The notes beneath the pieces were generated by a model. It was not told the origin of the DNA. It saw only the letters and a list, made by a program, of their open reading frames with translations, and made no database searches. Positions 39,201-51,300 of a stretch of 64,000 bases of DNA are shown here, piece after piece. The first letter of the stretch is position 1. Every line of letters starts with the position of its first letter. The DNA is from Chaetoderma sp. LZ-2023a (Eukaryota; Mollusca; Caudofoveata; Chaetodermatida; Chaetodermatidae), in contig CM067370.1 in assembly GCA_034401795.1 (NCBI GenBank), positions 98,836,164-98,900,163 of the forward strand. The letters are read 5' to 3'. A program made the position numbers and the translations under genes.

Positions 39201-42200
39201 CACTATGATAATTAGTCAGCTTCAACAAGTAGCTACTCTTAAATTTTCCCACTATTGAATTTGAAGAAATACGATCGTATTGTGATCAGTAACCTTTAGC
39301 CGAAACGGTATTCACACTGATGATGATTGAACCTCTGATTTATGAATGTCGCATTATGGGAAGGAATTAGCTATATTCCAGATGACTTGCTTACCCTTTA
39401 ACCCTTGAAATTCCACCGCCTCCATTTCAAGACAGCTATACAGGAAAGCTGTTGAACATTTTAAAACTCATTTGACTTGAACCTGTTGCTGAGATAGGCA
39501 GAAACAGCTCTCAGTTAAATTAGTTTCAAACTATTCAACACAATAATTCCCTACATAAAAATTGAGAGCCAGCTTTATCAATGGACAAATCTTTAACTAT
39601 TTTGTGGTCAAGGTGGCTAAAACCGGCCTCTGCAATGAACTTAACCCTTTCACCAATGAATTCGGCTGTCTAGCCATAATTAACCCTTTAAGGCTCAAGA
39701 TTTATGAAGAAAATGGAGATTTGTGCTTAGTGAATGGCCATTTGCAGGCTTGCATGCCAAGAGAAAATCATTTTCTGAAAGCTTGCCACTGGAATGACTG
39801 GGTTGGTAATCAACCCAGCATTACAGTGATGAAATTCCAAAAAATAACCTTTTCACCTGCAATGGACATTCCTCAAGACTACTACAAAGGTGGGTTTGGG
39901 CACACTGACATTAAAGTGTTACTATAATAGATAGAGATAGATACTGAAAACAATTCAATCATTAAACTTGTATAAGCCCTTTCATCGGTGAATTCCCCAT
40001 ATCTCAATTTCAAGACAATAATTTTACAGGAAAGCTGTTGAATGTTTTGAAATTAGTAAAAGTAGTACATCAACTTGTCATATTTTTGTTTAAAGTTGTT
40101 CAATAGCATCTTTCTTCTACAATAATAAACTCTTCAAGTTGAGAAAAAAGCATAGCCTTTTAATAGTCAAATTTGTTATTAAAAAAGGTTAAATTTTCTA
40201 TTAGAAAATGATCGTTTTCAGACCAAGAGAGGGTTATTTTTGAAAATTTTCTAATTGAATGACTGGCTGGATTTTCAAGCCAGTCATTCCAGTGCTAAGT
40301 TTTCAAATAGTCTCTTAGCCAGCAAATGGACCATTGCAAGGCCAGCTTGCATCAGACTTGAGTGTTAAAAGCTTACAGTTACATCATAGTGTTAGTAATT
40401 ATCTATACTTCCCAGCTACACACATAAAACAAATTAAGTGCTGTATGTGTACACCAAACATTACACCCCTGACTTGGCACCATTTGCTGGATGTTGAGTA
40501 ACCTGGAACTGTTTTATAGCGCAGTTTCCTATGCTCTATATTTTCTCAGATGATGAAAATCTCAGACATTCCGTGTCTAAGCAGAATTTTCTGCGCTATT
40601 TCCAGCACATCCTTGAGAAATGACGTATTATATAGTAACATATACAGACAATAAGTGTGCCAAGTTATGATGTGCGCAGTTTCTAAATATAAGTGAGCGT
40701 GGTAGCTGCTCATGATGCTGGCATGGTCTGAGCAGCTGGTTGGTTTCAGAAGCAGGTAGACCATAGATGGTTAAGTGAGCCAGGAGGGGGAATCCTCAGA
40801 AGTGATCTAGTCAGCTCTAAGCTATACTCTTAGTTACCTTACATACTTAGTTCATAGACTAGTAACAATGCCTATTGTTGCACACTGCCAAGCATGTGCA
40901 CACATGCTTGAACGTGTGCGAACAAACGCGTGCACACGCACGCACACACAGTTACACCTATTTAAAGTGTCCATCCAGTTAGAGAACACATGAATTTTGT
41001 GGCCAGAAGATGGTTTGTCGATGCTTCAATTGTCAAGCCAGCAACACACCCCACCCCATTTATAGTGGTCTTGATTAAATAATTTTACAATTTTCCTACT
41101 GGAATGACTCATTCAAATTGTTAATTTTCAGAAAATTGTCTTGCTTCACAAATCAAAGGTTTCAATTGTCTTAACCAACCAGTAATGTGTTAAGACGTTC
41201 AACCATCTATCTTAAACATTTTAACAATTGAAATTCCAGTGTCTCAATTTCAAGACAACTTTACCATAAAGCTGTTGAATAATTGTAAACTAATTTGACT
41301 GGAAACTTTTGCTTCGATAGGCAACAGCAGCCCCCAGTCAAATTAGTTTAAAATATTCAACATAAAATTTCATATCGGGAAGAATTGTCCATTTCTGGCC
41401 TATAAGGGTTCACAGATTAATTTCCCGTATCTCCTTTTCATGGCAACCGTACAGGAAAACTGTTGAATAGTGTGACATTAATTTGACTAGAAGCTGTTGC
41501 TGGCAGCAATGTCTTCCAGTCAAATTAATTTCAAAATATTTAACAGAATAAGGTTTATATCGTAATGAATTTACTTGTTCAGGGATTTGTTGGTGGATGG
41601 GTTAAAAGGTTAAGGGACCAGCATCTTATGGCCACAGCAAGCAGTCTGTCAAATAGAAACAGATCTGCTTTATTGTTGAGACAACATGTATTGTTAGTGT
41701 GGTTTTCCTTCTCTCTATGGCTTTCATTATGACAGGTTCTTCTATACAACTTTAATTAATCTCTGGAAATAAATGAATATTCTTTATTTCCTGAATGCCC
41801 ACAAATTTAGTTTCGCGGGGTGCTGAATGTTTTCAATAGAATTTAATATAATGTTGCATTCAGTTAAATGGTCAGTCTGACCAGAACTGCCCTTTGCAGT
41901 GGTCTTTTTCAATGTACATTTACAGGCCAATGTAAGCCTATTTTTTAGATTTTACCATCTTCCAGTCATAAATTTTTTTAAATAGGCTTGGTCCTCTTGG
42001 TCTGCAAATTGTCATTCACTAAGCAAAAATTGTAATTTTCTTTGCAAATTTTGACCATTAGCAGATTAAACATAGTTGACAGTAATTGATCTCTAGCTTG
42101 TAGCCTAAATGATCATTTGCACCATGCACACACACGACATGCAAAATAAAACATTTTAATATTTATTTTACATCAGTCTGACGATCCTGTAACAAAAGAG

Positions 42201-45200
42201 GCCGAAAAACGAACTCTGCCAAAGCGAGTAAGATTTTTTCCATAAATTTTAATTAATTCATAATGAAATTGAATCCTTTCATTCAGATACATAAATAATG
42301 CTACGATTGTTTCCGTCTTTAATCACACACACTGTTAAACAGTTTGCTTCAAGTTTACTATAATGTCTGTAGAATCATTATTCAGAGCTCTAAATTATTA
42401 ACCACTGATCCTGTCATCTGTAGGACTTTTCCCATCAGGGTCTCTGCTGTAGAACTGACGGATGACTATTTTCAAAGCAATTAAGACCAAATTCAAGAAT
42501 GATTTATTTACTGCTTACTTCGTCAACCAGATATTGTAAGCATAATGAAATAAAGATAGTTAAAATTCTGTTATCCCGTATATGGTCAGGCTGACTTAAA
42601 ATTGCCTCTGGGCACAGTTGCCGTGAGAAATGTCCATTTGCAGGGCAAGAGAAGACTATTTTTTAGAATTTAATGATAAACAAGCCTGTCATTTCATAGG
42701 TAAATTTTTTTCACAAAGTCTCCTGGCCTGCAAATGGACAATGACTTAGGAAAAAAAATCAGATTTTCTAGCAAATCTTGACCATTTATGGATTAATTAT
42801 CGTAGCAAAAGTAAGTGATGCATTCAGAACATTTGCTTACCTTTATACACTACGCAGTACAGCCATGACAGTATGGATCAGTATAATATGTCAGGGATGT
42901 ATAAAATGTTCTGAAACTTTATCATGGAATCAGCGGGGCATTGCCAGAAATGGATCCCTCTATTAACTAACAAACATTTCCATTTCATTTAAGGACAACC
43001 TTCGATCAAGTGATCATGATGAAAACCGCAACAAAGTATCTTTGCTTAGTAAATGGAAGACTATCGAGGCACAGAGTCAATCAGAAAGCACTTCACACCC
43101 AGCAAGAATTACTGCCAGCCAATCAAAACCTCTTCACATTGGAAAATTAAAACAGCCGATTCCTTCTCCAGGCCAGAAGGTGAAAAATACAAAAGTAAGC
43201 TAGTCATTGGCATTTCAATCTTGTTTCAAGAAAGCTATATACAGATATATTTGCCTAAAATACATGTAGACCTTCACCTGTCTAAAAGACAGACACATTT
43301 GATTTCCATTCGATCTCATTTGAATGGCTGCAAGGATTCACATCATATTTGATGTGATTGCCTCATGTCTAAGTATCGAAATTAAATCTGTTCAGGAACA
43401 GCTGATGTGGGTATTAGAAAATAATACGGTATCAGCTTGATTATACATCCATTTGTCTGTCACAGTTTCTGCATGAAAAGCTCTGAGCAATTGATATCTG
43501 AGCCGATATTGTTCATGATAGAGGGTGCATCAGTGTTTACATTGCTCTGGATATCTGAGCCGATATTGTTCATGATAGAGGGTGCATCAGTGTTTACATT
43601 GCTCTGGATATCTGAGCCGATATTGTTCATGATAGAGGGTGCATCAGTGTTTACATTGCTCTGGATATCTGAGCCAATATTGTTCATGATAGAGGGTGCA
43701 TCAGGGTTTACATTGCTCTGGATATCTGAGCCCATATTGTTCATGATAGAGGGTGCATCAGTGTTTACATTGCTCTGGATATCTAACCCAATATTGTGGC
43801 CAAACAACCCTCTTGAATATACATACTTCTGCTCTCTGGGAACCTTCCTTAGCTTTGATGCAATGCTACTCTTACATGTAGTATATATGGAAGATTTCCA
43901 TCGAAACTGATAAATCCAATAAAAATCCTGAGTTTGGAAAGGGTGATGGAAAGGATAGAGGCTTCTTACCAATAGTTAATAATAGGATTTGCAGTATAGT
44001 TATTGTTAACCTTTTACTGGTCAAACTTGGTAAAAAGAATCCAAATATTTTCGTACCGAATGGCCATTTGCAGGACAAGAGAAGACTATTTTTGAAAATC
44101 TTTCTCTGGAATAACTGGGTCAGACATTCCAGAGGTAAATTTTCAAAAATAGTCTTCTGGCCTGCAAATGGACATTCCTCAAGACCACTGCAGATAACCT
44201 TTTTATCCAGCTTGACCATTAAATGGTTTAGTTAATTTTATGTTGCATAGGATATTGTCTCATTAGTTGGCCGTGACGAGCCTAAGGCGAATGTGCAAAG
44301 TCGATGGACACATGAAAAATCAGAACAGGTACTTTACTGAAAGTTAGGTATTGCGCACTTGTGTTAATTCATACAAAAATAGGCTATAGAGATGTATTTT
44401 AGAGGCACTCAGAAACGAGGTCTTGTCAGCCAAGAATCATCATTTCTGCTTGCTTATTCTGGTATTATACACATGTTTGGAACCAGGAATTGAGGAATCC
44501 AGTTTCTCAGTCAATCATATGGCGTCATAATCAACTATGTTACATGGATGTCATAATCAATTGCATCATGTGTGACACGATATAGTCCGTCAAGTTGTAC
44601 GAATTGTACGTCTACTATTTACTAAACATTTTGTTGAATATTTTGAAACTAATTTAACTGGTAGCAAAGCATGGGTGGAGCTTAGCTGGAGATGGGCGGG
44701 ACATAGCTAAACTGGATTCGTCCATTGTAGCATTTTGCTTTTATTACATCTTAATTGTGTGTTTGTGATGTCATCATTTGTTGTTGACCATCAACATGGT
44801 TTTTGTCTCACCCTGTGGGGAGGAGGGAGACTATGGGCTTGTACCTCATCCAGTGGCAGCGGCATTGCCGTCGGCAGTGGTGTAAGTATCATTTTGGTTT
44901 AAAAGGGTTTTCATTGGCCTTTTGGCATTTCAACCATGTCTTCGGATTTCAATGAACCTGTCACTACCTAATGCTTTTATAAATAACAATTTGTCTTAAA
45001 GTTATTGCTGCAACAATTTTGATTGATAGTCATGGTTGACTAAGGCAGCAACATCTCGTCAAATTTATCCTGTGTCTTTGCCATGCCATTGGTAAGCTGC
45101 AATTTCCGTATTGGACAGCTTAATATGTACTAAGTTAAATGTAAGTTAAAAATCGGTTTATTGTTTCTTCAACAGGTTACAGAAACAAGAACAACTCTGA

Positions 45201-46794
45201 AAGTTCCTGCATCAAAACAAGAGAAAACTGTGACTAAAATTCAAAGTAGTGCAGGACAAAGTGATGGAACAGTGAAAAAATGGATACTCAAAATGGAAAC
45301 ACCATCTACAAAACCTGACAAAACTAAAACAACCAGTCATCACGCCATGGACAGTGATTTGAGGTTGGGTAGAAACATCCAGGATGTCAGTAAAACTGTT
45401 GGACTTTTTGAAGAGCAAAAGGAAAAAGCTGAACGCAGTAGTACACCTCCAACCAGGTATAAAGATTCTAATTCGGTTACTGTGACTAGTAAACATTGGG
45501 GATCTTCTAAGGAGCTTCCAGATTCTACAACAAATCAAGCCTACAGCGAGAAATATTCACTTGGGGAAAATAATAATAATAATAGTCCTCGCAAATGGAG
45601 CTCACAGCATAGTCTTTCTACTCAGAATGAATTTGAACAAAGTAGCGAGAATGACTTTCATAAGGATACACCTGTGATATTAAAATGTGGTGAAATATTA
45701 TCACAAAATAATACTCCTTCCCAACATGACTACGAAGCAGATACAGAATCATTAAATTATGAAGCTTCAACGGGTCAAGGTGACAGAGTTGCATATATTG
45801 CTGCTGATGATTACGACCATCGTAATGCTGCTTTTGGCAGTGACCCTAACTTGTACACAGGAATAAAAATTACTACACGTGATAGACGTTTACAAAGGAG
45901 TCGTGTCGAAGATTTTGGAAAAGACTGGCTTGATCCAAAAACAGGAGGTCACTTTCGAGAAGAGATTACTGCAAACATTAATTTCTCATTAGAAGATGAG
46001 CGATTGCAGCATATGTCCACTAAAGCAGGTGTTAAGACTATGTTAATTATTGATCCCAGAAATCGAGGTGGACCACTCGAGGATGGTGAAGAAATTGTCA
46101 TAGTAGACGATCATACAACAAACATTAAATTTCAACCCGCTGATTATTCAACTGATGATGCAGATTCTATAGAACCGGATGTATCTACCTCTGCACAATC
46201 TGATGATCTGACTTCTGCTCGAAGAGACTCTCTATCTGATTGTTCATTGGATGATTATAATAATAGGACAAAATATGTCTCCTCTGATGTACTTATCGGA
46301 GCTGAGGGATACAGCGGTACAGACACACTTTCTAGTGGCATAGAATCTAATCAGAATTATCGACGATTACAGGAAGAGAATGATTTACTAGTAAGAAATA
46401 GTATTTCTAGTATTCTATCTCTTAATATATGGTCAATTTCTTTACTTACGAAAAAAATCTCTACAATTTTACATTTGACTGTGAAACTGATAGAGAATAT
46501 GAATCAATAATATCACTATTATAATGAAATATTCTGAAAATTCTTTTTTGCAGTATTTAACATAAAACAAAATGCCTCAAGTTTGTGAGTACAAGATGTT
46601 GCATGTTAATGTTGGGATAATTTAAACACATTTTGGTTATTTCTCATATTGCTATATATGGATTAATAAAAATAGCATGCAGTGTTGAATATAAACTTTA
46701 CAAATTTTCATTTTTAAATCATATTTCATTGCATTTATTTTTAATATTAATACTAAGAAATTTATTTGATTAGACTAATTTTATATTTTGAGTT

Positions 46795-46839
<45 letters not shown>

Positions 46840-47830
46840 CATGAACTTTGTGACTTAATTCTATTAATTTATATTAATTGATATAAATATTGCATGGTGT
46901 CTGTATAGTGTTTTTGATTTAACCAAACTGTAGCTGAAATCAAGACTGCTGCTTTTAGTATTATTGAGGTTCATTTTGAAAGTTATGTTGCTGTCCGATA
47001 TTGCTGGCTTAGACAACATCAGCTTACGGCAGTACCATCTTCAAACTGAACACCAATGTACCTTTCCTGTGTATCCATCAATCATATGACATCATAATCA
47101 ACTACTTGATGTTTAGGATGGTTTCATAATCAATGATGTCATGAATGACGTAGATAAGTTCGTCACCAATACTTAATTAATGACGGACTAAGCATTGTAC
47201 GAATTGTATGTTTTTACTGTTTACTAAACATGCTTGTTGAATATTTTGAAATTAAGTTGACTGGGCACTGTTGCTGCCATAGGCAGCAACAGCACCTAGT
47301 CAAATTAGTTTCGAAATATTCAACAGCTTACCTGTATAATCTTCTGGAAATTGATAGTCAGGGCATTCAGGGCTCGATCAATCCCAACAAGGGGGGAATG
47401 TGTGGGTGAAGCTTAGCCAGAGATGGGCGGGGAATAGCTAAAACTGGACTCTTCGATTAGAAGAACACATGTGATCAGAGTTACAGAAGATTCAGCATTG
47501 CAGTAATTAATCTAATTTACATATGAATGCTTATAGTTGCTGTTGTTTTGTCATTGCATGGTGTGTGCTGTAGGATCAAACGTCTACCACTAGATGGCAA
47601 TACAAGAAATGGGTAAGTGCTCGATCTATCCAATATATATGTATTCCAATACTTTCCTCTTTCTTTCATACTTTGCAACAAGTTACATTTTTTGTACGCT
47701 TATTGTAGATGTGTCATTATTGAGAATCATGAAGGATTGGTTGAAGATGTTTGAAAGGTTTTAACATGTATATATATTATAGTTTACTTCTGCTTGATTG
47801 GTGTTTCATATGGTGATATTAGGTATTTAA

Positions 47831-47894
<64 letters not shown>

Positions 47895-48270
47895 GTATCG
47901 TTGCTATTCACACCGCTTTTTGTGCTCATCTGGAAGAATAGGACAGAATAATTAAACAAACACATGCACATGCACACACGCATGCACACACAGACACACA
48001 TGCACAAAATACTTAATTTTGTTATGGTATCTGTATTATAAAGAAAGAAATGAAAATTATTAAAATGACCATAATTTTATTTTTGGTGGGCTTGAAAAAA
48101 ATTTGCTGTTATTATTATCTAAGCAAATTTCTAATAACATTATTGATTATATCAGTAAATTAGCAATTATTAGTTCATGAAGATTTAATTTGTCTAAAAA
48201 TTTAATAAAAATGTATCATCAGTGTTGCTGTGTCTGCCTATTATGATTAACGGATTATGTAGTACACTAC

Positions 48271-48307
<37 letters not shown>

Positions 48308-51300
48308 CATGTCCATGAAATGTCCATTTATTTAACTTATTTACAATTTGATTCTTATCCACTAATAACTGTGATATCATAAATAAACGATTCATATGTT
48401 TTATTGTATCTTACTTTTAGGAAGAACGTGAAGAACAAGAGCGACTAGAGCGTGAGAAGAGGAAGGCGGTATGTACAATTTACTATGATCTCACTATGAT
48501 ACTGCACAATAAACTGGTGTAAATATTTTAATGGCGTTGATGTATTTCTGTCTGTCGTCTGTCTGTCTGTCTTACCCATCTGGCAGATATATTCCTTAAA
48601 TTAGTATGTGGAGGTCATGGAACATGATAGTTCTGGTCATGGAATTTGGTTATTCTGAACATGGAATTTGATTGCTTTGGTCATGTAGTTTGAAGGTACT
48701 GGTTATGGAATTTGTGAGTTCTACACATGGATTTTGTAACGGAGAAATGCATATGTACTATGCATAGTATCCTCTGATGTATGTGATGAATGCCGTCACT
48801 GACGCAGTATCAGTGTTAGATTTCCCAGAGTTCCATATGTTGGTCAATATTCAATAATTATCTAATGTGGTGCTGTGAGTAGGATATGAGAATCAACACT
48901 CGGCTGGACAGGCTAAGATGGCATCTTATGTCACCTGAATTATTAGATTCCTAAGAATTCCTGAATTATTCAATTCTCTTAAATAAGATGTCAGTTGTTA
49001 ATTCTAGGAACAGTTCATTCTAGGAACAATATTGTACGTTCTTGTTGTTTAATACTTTAATGGTCAAACCGGCCTGTGCAAGAAAATACAATTTTTGAAA
49101 ATTTACCACTGTAATGACTGACTCGATAAGATGACTGAGCAAGTCATTCCAGTGATAAATTTTCAAAAATTGTATTCTCTTGACCTCTAAGTGGACATTC
49201 AATAGGAAGATATTAAAATGTGACCAATAAAGTGGTAATACAGCAATGGCTTTCAGCTACATCGTTTGCAAAATGTACAAACAGGTCTTTCCACTAATGC
49301 CACAAAAATATTTCATAATTAATATTTCTGACACCATGGTTCCTCTCTAGAAAATTTTATGAAAGAATACATTAGAATCATTTCTTATCTAGGTAGCTCG
49401 TCAGGAGGAGGATAAGAAAAAGAAGAAGGGGAAGAGAAAAGGGCTTGGCGGTCTTTCCCCAGAAAAGAAAAAGTTCCTGAAGGTAGGAGTAAGATTTGTT
49501 TAAAATGTATAATATTTTTATTCCATTTTCTTTTACTTTAGCACTGGAAATATTTATCAGGGATAAATAAATTATAACACAAATTTTCTAAATTATAGCA
49601 CACATTTTCTAACTCAGTCTTTAAGTACAGCATAACCTATAGTAAGGGACCACCTTTTTAGGCATAGACATTTAGTGATAATAGACCAGTGGTCTTCTGA
49701 AACTAGTTACTTGTCTTTTGGCGGGAAAAAATTATTTCATTAAGGTGGTTTTGACCACATCAGACATGATGACCATCTTTTGGTTCCAACATGTTGATCA
49801 GCTCAGAGTGTATACTTAGCAGTGAGAGGTTAAGTGAAGTGCAATGAGACGTTTAATCAATTACTTTGTGAATGAGTTGATTTTTTCGGGTTTTCATGGT
49901 TACGCTCTATATGCTCACTGGTATTTGCCTTAATGGACCTTTCCATTTTTAGCTATGCCCCCCCCCCCCCCCCCCCCCTCTCTAGCTCAGCTCCACCCAC
50001 ACCTCGTTCATGTTGGGATCAATCGATCTCTGAACTCACTGACTATCAATTTCTAGAAAACTATACAGGTAAGCTGTTGAATATTTTAAAACTAAGTTGA
50101 CTGGTTGCTGTTGCTGCCTATGGCAGCAACAGTGCCCAGTCAACTTAATTTCAAAATATTCAGCAGCATGTTTATTAAATTGTAAAAACATACAATTCTT
50201 ACAATGTATCAAGACTTTTAAGAATTAAAGACGGTCCGTATAGAATCAATTATGATTATATGATTATGACGTCATCCTACACGCCGCTTAGCTGAATATG
50301 ATGTCATATGACGTCATTACTCTGGAAAGGTCCATTTTCAAGCCAGCCAAAGAATGGCTTCTGTAGTCTGATAAACATGACAAATTTTGATCAACAGATG
50401 AAGATGAATGTTTAAGAAACCATAACATTTGATTAGCATTATGCAAGTCATGAGTTTTTTTAAAACAGTGACATTATAATTTATAATAATTTCTATATTC
50501 TTGAGCAGTTTTGGCCATTAAAAGGGGATATGCTTTAATTTGAGATTAATATTTTATAACTTTAAAATTTTCAGGTATTTATTAATTTTGAGGTTGTTCT
50601 AATATAATTTAAGTGTTTTTTAGAAATGCTGATATTTTGTGGCATTAAAGAATTTAAGAACGGAAAGCAAAAAAATCCTATTTATGAATTAAATTATAGA
50701 ACCCTCAGTCCAATTATCCCAATTTCATAGCCTTTATTTTGTACTGAAAATGGCCGCTAGCTCGAATATCAACATGGTCCTTACTTACATTGTAAAGAAA
50801 TCCATTCATCTGTATGGTTGGAAGGTTTAAATGTTTTATTTTTCGCTCGAACGTTATTGATCATTTTTTTAGATTACTTTTATATGAATGTATTAACCCT
50901 TTAAACCTCAAATCTCAGAAATCTGCAGACCAAGAGATTAATTTAGAAAATTTATCAATAGAATGGCTGGCTCTGTTTATCGAGCCAATCATTCCAGTAG
51001 TAAATTTTCCAGAATAGTCTGCGAAGGGACATTTCACAAGACTGCTGCAGAAGCAGTTCTTGGGGTTAAAGGGTTAATTATATATGATATAATTTCAGTT
51101 TACAATTTCATTACCTATTCTCCCATTATTGAAAGATTTAAATTCATATATTTAACTACATATTTTAACTATTGAAAAATGGGTGTAATATGAAACATTA
51201 TGACAAATTGGCATGCCTCATTCTTTATACTTTTGTATACTATATGGTGATTATTTTAAAAGCAACTTGAGTGAGTGTCATTTTGGTGCCTTGGTCAAAA

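Noticed and set aside
43437..43972. 157- and 170-codon frames on opposite strands
   Set aside because: Both come from the 57 bp array; no splice sites fit the neighbouring exons.
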